Origin: Chinchilla lanigera
Lineage: Eukaryota; Chordata; Mammalia; Rodentia; Chinchillidae
Length of the DNA: 64,000 bases
Assembly (NCBI RefSeq): GCF_000276665.1
Contig: NW_004955474.1
Coordinates: 11,915,410-11,979,409, forward strand
Direction of reading: 5' to 3'
This document shows, in pieces, positions 12,090 through 23,885 of this stretch. Under the pieces are notes generated by a model. The model made no database searches and was not told the origin of the DNA. It saw nothing but the letters and a program-made list of their open reading frames with translations. The translations under genes and the position numbers were made by a program. Position 1 is the stretch's first letter; every line of letters starts with the position of its first letter.

Positions 12090-12345
12090 GAAATTTTTTG
12101 TTTTGTTTTGTTTTGAGACAGTGTCTCAGTATGCACTTCAGGCTGACCTTGAACTCACTTATGTAGGCCATGCTGGCTTCAAACTCATGGTGAGCCTCCT
12201 GCCTCAGCCTCCTGAGTGGTGGCACATGCTTGCAATCTCAGCACTCTGAGATTGCGTACGAGGCAAGTTCTTTGTGCACACAGAGTGAGTTCAAGGCCTG
12301 CCTAAAATTGCATAGCAAAACCCTATCTCAAAAAAAACAAACAAA
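12090..12345. mobile_element. Head-to-head pair of B1 SINEs (inverted repeat)
   Basis: 12090-12222 is a reverse B1 (gagacagtgtctcagtatgc ... gcctcagcctcctgagtgg). It is followed at once by a forward B1 at 12223-12345 (ggtggcacatgcttgcaatc ... aaaaccctatctc). Transcribed together, the two could form a stem with almost no loop. Confidence 0.82.
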
Positions 12346-12419
12346 CAAACAAAAAAAAAAACAAAGAATGATGAGTAGCAGTTTAGATGAACAAAAGAAA
12401 GGTATTCTTGGCAGGTAGG

Positions 12420-13043
12420 ATGACATAAATTTTTAAAAAAGGAGCTGTGAGGCAGCATATAGTAATAGTGGGATAATAAATAATTCAGAAATGGCTAAAT
12501 TCAAGACTAGAAGGAGCCAAAATTAAAGAAGATGCTCAAGAAAATCCAGGGCTAGTTTCTTGGGGGGACTCATAAGTCATTGTGCCATTGCATGGTCCTA
12601 CAGAAGCAGTTTGGAAGTTCTTTGCCACTTGTCTGCATCTGCAAGTAGCTAAGTTGTTAAACTATCACTTGAAAAGCAAGGCACATCAAGATAGATGACT
12701 CTGTTCCTATAAGAGGATTTGTGTTCATTATAGTAAGGGATAGAACAGACAATGGATGTTCTCTCATATTTCTAGCTTACATTACTAGATAAGCAATATT
12801 TGCATTCTTTCCACATTTTAAAAATCTCTGTAAGAGACTGAAGAAAGCTTGGCTTTCATATAACCAAATGAAAAGTTCGAAGTGTAAATGAATGTCATTT
12901 TGTGTGGTTATTCCAGGGAGAAGGGCAGTGGCCTACTCAGAGTGCTTGACTTTGGGTACAGTTCTGTTTTTGTTTGCCTCTCGTAAAACATGGTCACAAG
13001 GGATCAGAAATCTTTGCTAAAGTTTTTGAAAGAGTTCATCATT
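12420..13043. other. No recognisable feature
   Basis: AT-rich sequence without open frames or clear repeat hallmarks. Confidence 0.45.
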
Positions 13044-13059
13044 GAAGGAGAGAAACCTT

Positions 13060-13162
13060 GGGACTGGGAATTTAGCTCAGCGGCACAGTGCCTGCCTAGC
13101 AAGCGCAAGGTCGTGAGTTTGATTCCTGGTACCGGAAAAAAAAACTAAAAAAAAAAAAGTCA
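13060..13162 (+). mobile_element. ID-like SINE with 16-bp target site duplication
   Basis: Head ggactgggaatttagctcag, gattcctggtaccgg, A-rich tail. A perfect direct repeat gaaggagagaaacctt lies at 13044-13059 and 13163-13178. Confidence 0.93.
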
Positions 13163-13329
13163 GAAGGAGAGAAACCTTAACATCATTAGGCTAAAGAATG
13201 AGTTTAGGAAATACATATTGATTTCCTAAGATTACTGAGTAAAAATAAAAGATCTCTTTAAAAATATGATTTATATCTATCTCAGGATTCTGAACCTTTG
13301 TTTAATCTCTAAAATATCTGCAAACGCAT

Positions 13330-13868
13330 ATTTGATAAGAGACTGTTGCCCAAAGCACTCAAAGAACTTTTATAACTCAACAATAAGAAAATGAACAATC
13401 CAATTTTTAAAAATGGGGAAAATATCTGACTGTAAAGATGATGGGGTGGCAAATGTATGAAAAGATGCTCAACATCATTAGCAAATGATGGATATCATTA
13501 GGGAATTGCAAATTAAAACAAAGTGATGCCACTATGTACTTAGGATAGTGAAAATCCAAAATACAACACAAAATGCTGGCAAGAATGCAGAGGAAAATTC
13601 TCATTATTTGTAGAAAGACCAAATGGTCAAGCAATTTTGGAAGACATTCTGGCAGTTTCTTGCAGAACTAAACATATTCTTACCAGGAGATCCAGCAATC
13701 ACACTCTCTGTATTTACCCAGTGAGTTGAATATATTTACACAAAAACCTGTGCTTGAATATTTATAAAAGTAGAAAGTAACCAAGATATCTTTCAATAAG
13801 TGAGCTGATATATAGATACAATGGAATATTGTTATTCAACAGTAAAAATAAAATGAGCTGTCAAGCCG
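13330..13868 (+). mobile_element. Old LINE-1, ORF2 end, first part (split by an insertion)
   Basis: Contains the L1 ORF2 3'-terminal signature (catgaaaagatgctcaacatcattag-like block, ggcaagaatgcagagg, aatggaatattgttattcaac). It breaks off at about 13868 after agctgtcaagcc and resumes at about 17136, where the L1 3' UTR continues. Confidence 0.8.
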
Positions 13869-16800
13869 TTTGTCTTAGTTACTGTATTACTGACACAAAA
13901 TACCTGATGACCACTACTTAAGGAAGGAGACACTTATTTTGGCTCACAGCTTATACAGGTTTCAATCCATAGTCAGTTGGTTACAAGGCAGGGCAGCATG
14001 ACAGAGGAGAACCAGCTCATGATATGGCAGGCAGGAAGCAAAGAAAGGGATCAGAGAGGAAGGGGAGATATGCCCTTTCAGGGAATACCCCCAGTGACCC
14101 ATCCCCTACACCAGGCTTCACCTCCCAAATCATACTTAGCTATAAACTCATCAGTGGACAAATCCACTGATGACTGTTACACCTCCATGATCTAATCACC
14201 TCCCAAAGCCCTACCTATAAGCACATAAGGCTTTGGGGGCATCTAGATATAAATCACAACATTCTTCCCCTGGGCTCCAAAAGACTCATCCACATCCCTT
14301 TAAACAAAATATATTTAGTCCATCTCTAAGAGTTGCCAAACTCCTAACAGTTTCAGCACTGCTGAAAAGTCCAAGTCCAAAGTCTGCTTTGAGACTTAGC
14401 TCTGAGCCTCTGGAAAATGGAGAAAAAAGTTAAACACTAATAATATACAAAGGTACAGCATAAATATTCCCATTCCTAAAAAGAGAAATAGGGGGAGAGG
14501 AAGCAAGACTAAAGGCCAGTAGGAAAACATTAAATCCCATAGTTCTACATCCAACACCCAGAGAAATTTGGGGTGAGATGTGACCTCCAAAGAGTTTGGG
14601 TGGCTCCACAGCACTACAGGTGGTTGTGGCCCTCATAGATTTCTCTCTTAGCTGCCTTTGCTCACCCTTTGTGGCTTTCCTCAGATAGTCTACATACCTA
14701 GTTTTTTCAATATCCTGGGGTCTCCACTACACCTTTGACTTCACTCTCATATCTTCACACTCTGCCCTCTCAGGGACCCGCTGCCTGGCCTCCAAAGCCT
14801 TGTTCTGAAATCTGGGTGGAAGGCTCCCTGACTCCACAACTTTTGCAGCATGCATTCCTGTAAAACCAGGACCACATTATAGAGAGCCTTTCCCAGTCCT
14901 TGTTGTGGTCCAGGAAGTCTGTATTCGTAATCCCATGGAAAAGTTACTGGAATCCTGCCAAGTCAATTCCAATCTACCACTCTCAGTGCAACTCATGGTG
15001 TAAATAAAGACACAATAATATATGCAAAATGGTGGGGAATCAAGGGGGTCCTGAGTTCAGCTACAATGATGGTTAACTGGAACAAAGGCCTTGACCCAGG
15101 ACCAAACCTGGATTTTATTATTTTGTGAAGAAGGGAGTGGCTTGAGGATGAGTGACTGTGAGAATGGTGGGAAATATGTGAGCTGGGCTAGGTAGGAGGC
15201 CTGAAATCACTTCAGCAATATGCAGAGAGAAAGATATGCAGAAAGAATAATCTATATAACACAACTGAGGTAGTATGTGATGTTTTGGGGTTGGTGCTTC
15301 AGCTCTGATGTGTAGTCTTTTTTGCCCTGGGAAGTCATAGCCTCTTATCTTGAAGCTTGATCCCAGCCAACAGGGTGCAGTATGGCTTTCCATCTCACCT
15401 CACCTGGGCTCACATATGTTTTATTTGAGAGCTACAGGAGGGCAAGGGGACAGGGAAAACACTGCCCAGTCACCTTTGCTTCAAAGACTACATATCAGCA
15501 CCAAGGCAGGACCAAGTTACATTGCGTAAAGCCAGTTCAAGGAATAAGAAAAAGTCCTAGCCAGCTCTGTATATATCAACACATGGAAATAGGCTCAGGT
15601 TTAGCTAAAATGGAGATGTTTACTCTTCTTTCAAGGAGAGTCATCCAAGTGGTCCTCCATACCACATGGATGATGCCAAGGTCTGCTGCCAGATGGAACA
15701 ATGGCGGAGCCCTTTTCCTTTTTGCAGAGAGGCCTCTGAGTACCTTGATGGATGAGTATGGTGAACTGAATTCTGGGGCATCTATTCCCATCCTCTAGAC
15801 TGCCACCATTCTGGAGCATGGTGCCTTAGGGCTCTCTTCTCAAAGCAAAGTCTTTCACCTTTGCAATTTTGAGCCTCCCAAGGGTTAAGTCCTGCTGGTT
15901 TTTATGATGCCCTCAAGCCATCCTTTGTATTGTCCTGTTCCAAAGTACTTGGCTTTTTTTTTTTGTTTTATTTGTTTTTCAGTACCAGGAATTGAACTCA
16001 TGACCTTGCACTTGCCAGGCCGGCGCTGTGCCGCTAAGCTAAATCCCCAGCCCCAGTACTTGGCTTTTTAATGCTTTTTTTTTTTAACCAACAAAGCTCT
16101 CCTCTGCTCCATCATTGCATGCTTAACTCTCCTTTCTGGTCAAACTCAGAACTTTTAAAATTGTTCTGCTGGGCCATTTGCTCTTGATTCTCAACATAGA
16201 TCTGGGTAAAAGCCCCAGTGCCACTCCCTCAACGTTAGACTGCCTTGACATTTCTTCTGCCACATTAATTACTCTGCCACCCTTAATCTCAGTCTCCTAC
16301 AAAGTCTCTGAACATGAGCAAAATTCAGACAAATTTTCTGCCAGAGCATAACACACACAGCCTGGAGTCCAACCGCCAATGGAATAATTCTTCTCAACTG
16401 AAACCTCTTCAGTCTGGTCTTTTTCAGCTGTACTGCAGTCAGTATTCTGGTCTCCTGGGCTCAGATCAGACTCTCCAATCAAGCTTGGATCACATGATTC
16501 TAGGGCTGTTTCTCCTGCCTGCATCTTCAAACCTTTAAAACTCCTGCCACATGTCAGTTCCAGAAGCTTCTGAAACACACCATCAGGTAGGGTCACAGCA
16601 ATGATCCCACTTCTGTGGTAACAAAATCTGTATCTATATCAGTTAGTATTCATATTAGGAACAGATTTAATATAAGAAAGAGATAAATAGGTGATCGATA
16701 TATAAATAGATAGGGATTTATAAGGTAGGTTTACAGTGGCTACCTGTAGAGTAAGATGTGGAAGAATGCAAAAGGGCCATCTATGTGCTGGAGAGCCAAA

Positions 16801-17135
16801 GGACCCAGTCAGACGGAGGACTGGCACTCACTGCAGAGTCCTGGGAAGGTCTCTATCAGGAAGCTGAAGGGTCTGTGCTGAAAGGAGGAAGAGTCAGCAT
16901 TGGAAGCCTGGAAACAGACCTCTGAGGTGAAGGCAAAGACTGGAGCTCCTCTGAAGAAACAGAAGTGAGACCTCCTCCTTCTTTCCCTTTTTATTTTTTC
17001 TAAGCAACAAGCCCATTAGCTGTCGCCATCCATGCCCAGAGTAGGTCTTTACTCTTCAGTAAGTTCATCAGACATACTCAGAGCTATGCTAAGTTAATCA
17101 GCCAGGTCTTTCTTATTCAAGTTGACACCACAGTT
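13869..17135 (-). mobile_element. MaLR (ERVL-MaLR) element with internal region, antisense
   Basis: About 13869-14257 is an antisense MaLR LTR (tgtcttagttactgtattac ... ggctcacagc ... ggctttgggggcatct ... aaatcacaac). About 14258-16640 is MaLR internal sequence in antisense: ctgggctccaaaagactcat, gtgagatgtgacctccaaag, tttctgccagagcataacac, catcaggtagggtcacagc. About 16640-17135 is a second LTR-like block that does not look like a copy of the first, so it may come from another LTR insertion. MaLR internal regions carry no functional gene, and the longer open frame at 15382-15798 is chance. An ID SINE is nested at 15959-16054. Confidence 0.75.
15959..16054 (-). mobile_element. ID-like SINE with target site duplication
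   Basis: Reverse ID-like SINE (cagtaccaggaattgaactc ... gctaagctaaatccccagcc). A direct repeat agtacttggctttt starts at 15944 and 16055. Confidence 0.92.
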
Positions 17136-17715
17136 AACTATCATACCATTAAAAAATGGTGGAAATTTGAAAGCATATCACTAAGTGAAAGAGGTCAATC
17201 TGAAAAGGCTACATACTATATAATTCAAAGTATATGACATTCTGAAAAGGGCAGTACTCTGGAGACACTTAAATGATCACTGGTTTCCATGGGTTTGGGG
17301 AGAACGACAGAGACAGGAGCTGGCAGAGCAGGGAAACTCTTCTGTATGATACTACAATGGTCATTAAATGTTTGTCAAAATCCATAGAATATACAACCTA
17401 AAAAGTAGATCCTAATGTAATGTGTCAGTGTTAGTTCACTGAGTATAACAAATGTACTATGGTGATTTGGGATGTTGAGGCTAGGAGAGGCTGCAGTGGG
17501 GGCTGGGAAGATGCTGTATGGGAACTCTCTACTCTCTGGTCAGTTTTGCTGTGAACCTCCTAAGACTGCCTGTTGGGCTGGGATATAGCTCAACAGTAGA
17601 CCACATGCTTAGCATGTACAAGGCCTGGGTTTGATCCCCAGCACTATAAATCATAATAATAACAAGTAAAATCTGGTCATTAAAAATATATACATATATA
17701 AATACAAATTTGAGG
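17136..17715 (+). mobile_element. Old LINE-1 3' end, second part (continues 13330-13868)
   Basis: Matches the ORF2 end and 3' UTR of L1M-type elements: cactaagtgaaagaggtcaat, ggctacatactatataattc, tggtttccatgggtttgggg, cagtgttagttcactgagta. An ID-like SINE at about 17571-17660 interrupts the last part. Confidence 0.8.
17571..17665 (+). mobile_element. Old ID-like SINE
   Basis: gttgggctgggatatagctc ... gcctgggtttgatccccagc with an (AAT)n-like tail. Confidence 0.82.
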
Positions 17716-18425
17716 GCCACCTGGAGTATTAAAGCATCCTACAGATGTCATACTCAGGAGTTTAGATACTACCTTTTAAGCACATTCAGTTGGTGAGTTC
17801 TGTGACTAATTTTCCCTTCAGAAGGATATTTTGGCATTAGTGTAGGGGATAAACTGCAAAAGGACAAGAATAGGAGCAGAGCTGGTTAGAAGAATACTAA
17901 TGAATAAAGCAGAAGTCATGAAGACTTCGATATTCAGAAGCCATGGGGATGTACATGAGAGACTTGGTGATCAATCAAATGTGGGAGCTGAGGGGAAAGT
18001 CTAGGATCCTTTCAGACTGCATGATTCAGTAGAAGTGGTGTCATTTACTAAGTTTAATAAAGAGAAAGAAGGGTTTGGCAGGTGGGGAGTTGGGACAGGT
18101 GTTGAATAATAACTGTAAGGGGATAATTTTCTCTGACTTCATCACTTATATAACATTTTTCAGTTATATGAATCCTACAAGATTGTCAAGTATCTATCTA
18201 TCTATCTACCCATATATATGTACTTATATTTTTAAAAATGTCCTCAGTAGCTAGACCAAACACAAACTACTCAGAAATTCAGTATTATTTTCCACTGAAC
18301 TGGAATCAAGAAGAAATCAGAACACAGAGACTCCCAAGGCTGTGCTGGCCACATCATGCTATGAGTCAGTCACAGATGCCTGAAAGGCTTAGAAAGTAGG
18401 TAAAAGGTTTTCAAAAATTTAAAAT
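17716..18425. other. No gene; short (CTAT)n run at about 18192-18207
   Basis: No open frames or clear transposon ends. The only structure seen is a small tetranucleotide run. Confidence 0.5.
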
Positions 18426-18735
18426 TGTGAGCAGGGCATGGTGGCACACACCTGTAATCCCAGCGCTCAGGAGGCTGACATAGGAGGATCACCACAAGTT
18501 TGAGGTCAGCCTGAGTGACATAGTGAGGCCAGCCTGAACTACACAGCGAGACCTTGTCTCAAAAAAAAAATTTTTTTTAAATTGTGCTAGGCCTGGTGGC
18601 ACATGCCTGTAATCCCAGCACTTGGGAGGCTGAGGCAGGAGGACCACTGTGAGTTCGAGGCCAGTCTGGGCTACAAAGTGAGCTCAAGGCCAGCCTGAAC
18701 TGCATAGTGAGACCCTGTCTCAAAAAGACAAAACA
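18426..18735 (+). mobile_element. Two tandem forward B1 SINEs
   Basis: First copy about 18426-18560 (gcagggcatggtggcacaca ... gagaccttgtctcaa). Second copy about 18584-18735 (aggcctggtggcacatgcct ... gagaccctgtctcaaaaagac). Both have the internal duplication that repeats the aaggccagcctg block. Confidence 0.9.
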
Positions 18736-18739
18736 AGAT

Positions 18740-20361
18740 TTAGCTATTACAAACTTTGCTGTGCACAAAACATGCATGTGCATATATTTCTGTGGTATGA
18801 TGCTTTCAATTCTTTGGGACAATACCAAGAAGAGGAAAACCTGGGTCAAATGGAATCTCTATTGTCAGTTTTTTAAGAAACCTCCACACTGATTTCCACA
18901 ATGGTTGCACCAGTCTGCACTCCCACCAACAGTGTGAGTTCCTTTTTTCCCACAGACCCACCAGCATTTGTTATTGATTGATTTCTTCATAACAGCCATT
19001 CTTTCTAGGATGAGAAGAAATCTCAGCATTGTTTTAATTTGCATCTTTCAAATGACGAGTGATGTTGAACATTTTTTCATATATTTATTATCTATTTATA
19101 TTTCTTCATCTGAGAAGTGTGTATTCATCTCAAATGCCCATTTCTGGATTGGGTCTTTACATTTGGGGATCTAATTTTTTTGAGTCCTTTATATGTTCTA
19201 GATATTAGTCCTTTCTCTGAGGAACAGCTGGCAAAAGGTTGTCTCTTCACTGTTGGTGGTTTTGGTGGTTTCTCTTGTTGTGCAAAAGCTTTTTAATAAG
19301 GTGAAATCCCAGTCATTGATTCTTTGTGACAGTTCCTATGTGAGCAGGGTTTTATTCATAATGTCTTTGGCTACATCAATGTCTTCAAGAGTTCAACCTA
19401 TTCTCTCTTCCAGAAGACTTAGTGTTCTTGTTTTAATATTTAGATCTTTGATCCATTTCTAATTTAGTTTAGTATATGGTGAAAGATATGGGTCAAGTTT
19501 TAATCTTCAGCATGTGGAAAGCTAATTGTTTCAGCATCATTTATTAAAGAGCCTATCTTTCTACCAATGAAGATGTTTAGCTTTTTTGTCAAAGGTAGGG
19601 TGGCTGAGTATGTCTGGAGTTGTTTCTGCATCTACTAATCTGTTCCATTGATGTGCAGGTCTGTTTTTTGGCTAGTACCATGCTGTTTTTATCATCATAG
19701 CTTTGTAATGTAACTTGAAGTCAGGGATTATAATGCCTCCTGCCTTTCCTTTGTTTCCAAGAATTACTTTGACTATTCTAAGTCTCTTCCGGTTCTCTTG
19801 TTGGGAGCAGCTGAAGCTGGAAATACTTAGGTCCTGAAAAAAACATCTTGCCTGAGACAATTCCAGTCATTAGCTGCTAGGCAACCCTATGTCTTGTGAT
19901 ACTAAATTTTTTTGGATGCTATTGTGAAAGGTGTTCTTTCCCTAATTTCTCTCTCAGTGAGTTTGTTATTCATATATAGAAAGGCTACATATACAGGAAG
20001 GATTTTTGAGTGTTGACTCTGTATCCAGCTATGCTGCTGAAGTTGGTCATTAAATCTAGATATCTTTTGGTGGAGTTTTTGGGATCTTCCATGTACAGTA
20101 TCTGCCATCTGAAAATAATGATAAATTAACTTCTTCCTTTCCTATCCTTATTCCTTTTATCTCTCTCTCTTGTCTAATTGCTCTGGCTAATTTCCAGAAC
20201 TATATTGAATAGGAGTGGTGACAGTGGACATCCTTGTCTTGTTCCTAATTTTAGAGTGAAAGCTTTCAGTTTTTGTCCATTTAGTATGATGTTGGCTCTT
20301 GGTTTGCCATAGATGGTTTTTATCAGATTAAGATAAAGGTCATCTATACTAATTCTCTGCT

Positions 20362-20395
<34 letters not shown>

Positions 20396-20510
20396 CATGA
20401 ATCAGTGTTGGACTTTGTCAAAAGCTTTTTCTTTTTCTGCATCTATTGAGATGATCATGTGGTTTTTGTCCTTTGCCCTGCTGATATGTGGAACATTTTG
20501 TTTTGACCCA
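18740..20510 (-). mobile_element. LINE-1 fragment (copy C), 5'-truncated
   Basis: On the minus strand it contains the RT region (20174-20398: [21 protein letters not shown]) and the ORF2 C-terminal part, then the 3' region near 18900 (aatggttgcaccagtctgcactccc is its reverse complement). The catalytic FADD position near 20105 is lost. A run of 29 T (20365-20393) lies inside the coding frame. Confidence 0.85.
20365..20393 (-). repeat. 29-nt poly(T)/poly(A) run inside L1 ORF2
   Basis: At the equivalent place in L1 copy B (about 2691-2700) there are only 8 T. The run is therefore an expansion of a lysine-codon A tract, not a SINE tail. Confidence 0.9.
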
Positions 20511-21262
20511 TGCAACTTAATGTGTGCATGGTGTGGACTAGTACAGAGACACATAGCCACATATTTCTTAACTACAGCCTGCTGACTTTTAGGGTTATAC
20601 ATTTGAGGGTATTTTCAAACTTTGCAGTTACTTTTTCTTCTCTAAAACAAACACAGTTGAAGTAAAATGATCTGTTGCAAGCTTTCCATGTCAAGGCAAA
20701 CTGAAACTAATTTATTTATAACTGGTTAGAAAACCCAGTTGATAAAGATCTGTCAGCTAGGCTAGCTGAGGTCAACCAAGGCAGCCTTAAGCATGGTGCC
20801 TACCCCTACCCAAGAGGCCAAAGGACCACCCATTTTGTTTACAGCAGTTAAGCTCTGCTTCACCATATCTGGCTGAAATTTATCTTTCCTATGGTGCACT
20901 CCTTCTCCTGGGCCTATAGTATCAACTAACCTCAATGAAAAAATTAATTCCTCCCCCTGCCCTAGTAGAAAACAATGTGAAGGTAAGTTAGGAACTTTAA
21001 GAGTCCCTCCAGAGGGTATTTCCCTAACAACTGTCCCATTTTCTAGTTCATTAGCAACTCTAATGAAGGAAAGTTCTGATTGTGAAAGACTCCTTAGTAG
21101 GAGAGAGGGGCTTAGGATTGAGAGACTGTCATTATCTCTTAAACATCTCTCACCCAGAGAAGAATTTCCCTTTTGGTACCCTATGAAGTACACTGGACTT
21201 TAAATTTCTTTTAAGCTGAGTGACAAAGAACATCAAATAATGTAGTACAATTTTAAAATAGG
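20511..21262. other. Unrecognised stretch with a 143-codon open frame on - strand (20762-21193)
   Basis: The minus-strand frame starts MYFIGYQKGNSSLGERC and ends ALVDLS. I do not recognise it: no signal peptide, membrane segment or catalytic motif is evident, and no splice-linked neighbours are visible. It sits between L1 copy C and a B1. It could be a chance frame or a fragment of an unrecognised transposon or processed transcript. Confidence 0.25.
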
Positions 21263-21400
21263 CTGAATAGCCAGATGTAATGAGCCAAGTCTATAATTCC
21301 AGCACTCAGGAAACTGAGGCAAGAGGATCATTGTGAGTTCAAGGCCAGCCTGAACTATAAAGCAAGACTGTGTCTCAAAAAAAAAAAAAGAAAAAAAGGA
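21263..21400 (+). mobile_element. B1-type SINE
   Basis: atagccagatgtaatgagcc ... gagttcaaggccagcctgaa ... actgtgtctc plus A tail. Confidence 0.85.
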
Positions 21401-21684
21401 TAAAAAAATAATATAAGACTCTCTCAATTAATATTTACATAGGTAAATGGAGAAAAATTAGAAAATATAAACTTGTATCTGTATGTACATCCTTTACTCC
21501 CATCCTGAACCCCTAGGAAAGGGGTTCAGGGAACCCTTATCACTTCAAAGCTGAAATGATAAAGCCTACTGGTCTAAAGAACATTCAAATCCATATTCAT
21601 CCCAACAAAGGGAAAAACTGATGACTAACAAAGAATCTTCAAGAATATTAAATTGGGAAGAACAGATTAAGTAAAAGTAACAGT

Positions 21685-21800
21685 AGGAACACAGCATAGT
21701 GGTACAGACCTGTAGTCCTAGCATTTGGTAAGCAGAGCAGGAAGATAAGGAGTTCAAGGCCAGCCTGGGGTACATAGTGAGGTTCTGTTTCAGAAAACTG
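21685..21800 (+). mobile_element. B1-type SINE, diverged
   Basis: aacacagcatagtggtacag ... gttcaaggccagcctggggt ... gttctgtttcag. Confidence 0.8.
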
Positions 21801-22049
21801 AAAACCAAAACAAACCAAACTGAACTGAACAAATAGAAAATAATACATAACATTAATTGAGCATTAATTTGTGCCAGGAATTTTTCTACATGCTCATTGT
21901 ATGCATTATTGGGGTGGGAATTATGACTGAGGCAAAACCAGTCAAACAAGTGGGAGGAATGTGTCAAAATCCTGGAGACCCACAGAACACGTGCAAAACA
22001 CAGGCTCCAGGATGACTCTGCAGTTCCAGACCACTGTACAGAAGCCAAT

Positions 22050-22335
22050 CAGAAGAGTGCTACTTTCATGTATATCTGGCAGTAAAGCAAGCAAGTCTTT
22101 CCATAGGGAAGTTTAAATCTGGCACCAGGCCAGTTTGCATGAGGCTGAATTCTAATCCAGAAATTTTGGATATAAAAGAACCCTTTCCCTTATCCTCAGG
22201 GCCCACTGTGAGTCTGTTCACTGGCCCTCTCTTTCCCTGTAAGGCATGCTTCTTTTACACCTTCAATAAATGTACATCTCCACTATCTTTTTTGTGTTTC
22301 GATCAATTGTTTTTTCAGGACACCAAGAACCTGGA
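22050..22335 (+). mobile_element. Candidate solo LTR of an endogenous retrovirus
   Basis: A TATA box (ggatataaaag, about 22168) is followed about 95 bp later by a poly(A) signal (caataaatgtac, about 22263) and a T-rich stretch, the spacing of U3-R-U5 in an LTR. Direct terminal repeats and primer-binding site were not identified, and no viral gene is seen. A short cellular promoter fossil is an alternative. Confidence 0.35.
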
Positions 22336-22794
22336 AAGAATTCCCCCAGATCCACTGTCAAGTAACATTATTGTCACAGACCCTGTGGGTTCTTGCGTTC
22401 TCCATCAGCAGAGAGGGACACAATAATACAGAAATAAGGTTCTTTTATTCTTATGCTTGAGCACCCAGGAGGTAGTAAAGGGAGATCACAAATCTCAAGC
22501 TGACTCAAACTAGGGGACAGGAAAGTGTACTTTTAATCTGCTCCCAAAGGGGTGAGCAGCCCTGTCTCGTGACATCACTGTATGCAGACATGGAGTTCCA
22601 GCTGTGCCTGTGCTCTTCCTCATCAGGCCTCTTCATGGCCCCCACATCTTATTATCATCTTAGATCTTTGCCTCAGGGTGTGATTTTTACTATGCTAATG
22701 AAATAAAGGCAACTGAAGGTTACTTGAGTGACTATTACACCATGCTTTTACTCTTTATCATGAATTGTGGGGGGGGGGGTGCGGCGGTGGTGGT

Positions 22795-23198
22795 GCATTT
22801 GCTACCTTCTTGTCATGGAGAAAAGACAGCTCATACTCAAAACAAGAGGAGAGGTTTATTTTGGCTCATAGCTTTAGTGGGTTTATTTCTTAATCTGCTG
22901 ACTCTAAGGCAGAAAGAAGGTGGTGTAAGGGCATGATGGAGGAAAGCTGCTCAACTCATGGCAACCAGGAAGCGGGGGTGGGGGAGCTGGAGGCAGGATT
23001 ACATCTTTCTAAGTCACACCCTCAGGAACCCACCTTCTCTAATCAGCTTCCACCTGCTAACAGCACATTCATCTAGGAACACATCAATGGATTCATCCAC
23101 TGAGGAGTAAAATGCCACACGAGCCAATTACCAAAATCCAAAATCCCCACCTCTGAACATCCAAGATTTTTGGGAGACATTTCAGATCTAAACCATAA
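22795..23198 (-). mobile_element. MaLR-type LTR, antisense
   Basis: aggtttattttggctcatagc, gaggaaagctgctcaactcatgg, then ...ttttgggagacatttcagatc and taaaccataaca: the antisense of a MaLR LTR that would start tgttatggttta. A run of G/GGT precedes it (about 22749-22792). Confidence 0.72.
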
Positions 23199-23389
23199 CA
23201 GTGATATTGTTTTAAACAGGATAGGCTGTTGTTCTTAGTGGGTGTGGTTAATAGGTTAACTATTTTGGTCCTGATATGCATGTGACCACACAGTCACTGA
23301 AAATTAAACTGACTCCTCAGTCTTCCAGCTCCTGCAGATGTGACCAAGTGTCTGTCTACCACATTTAATCCTATAGTTGGAGAGGATGC

Positions 23390-23515
23390 ACAAGTTAGGT
23401 ACAATTATTTATTGTACAGATAAGGAAATTGAGTCATCCAGCTAGTAAAGTATGAATATAAAGCCAAGCTGTTAAGCGCCCAAATCATAAGCTCTTATTT
23501 ACTGTATAAGAAAGG
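23390..23515 (-). mobile_element. MIR SINE fragment
   Basis: ttgtacagataaggaaattg ... gtcatccagctagtaaagta is the antisense MIR core. Confidence 0.65.
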
Positions 23516-23602
23516 TCAAACACATATCTCTGCCTTGGAGAGTCAGGACAAATTTTGACATCAAAACTCCACTGAATGAAAGAGAAACAAAGAACAAAAA
23601 CC

Positions 23603-23885
23603 AAAGCCAGGGCATGGTGGTTCACCTGTAATCTCAGCACTGTGGAGGCTGAGATGGAGGATCGTCATTAGTTCAAGGCCAGCCTCAACTACATAGTGAG
23701 TTCAAGACCAGCCTGGACTACATAGCAAGACTTTGGCTCAAAAGATAAAAAATCCACTGAATGAAGCTGGATTTTGTGGTGCATGTCTGTAATCCAAGAA
23801 CTCTAACATGCTAATGCAGGAGGACTACATGTTCAAACTGACCCTGGGCAGTTTAGTGATTTAGTGAGGTCTTATTTCAAAATTT
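23603..23885 (+). mobile_element. Two forward B1-type SINEs
   Basis: Copy one about 23603-23745 (gccagggcatggtggttcac ... gactttggctcaaaa). Copy two about 23762-23885, more diverged (gctggattttgtggtgcatg ... gtcttatttcaaaa). Confidence 0.78.

Noticed and set aside
15382..15798. 138-codon plus-strand frame
   Set aside because: Lies inside the MaLR internal region, which has no known gene in this orientation; no domain is recognised.
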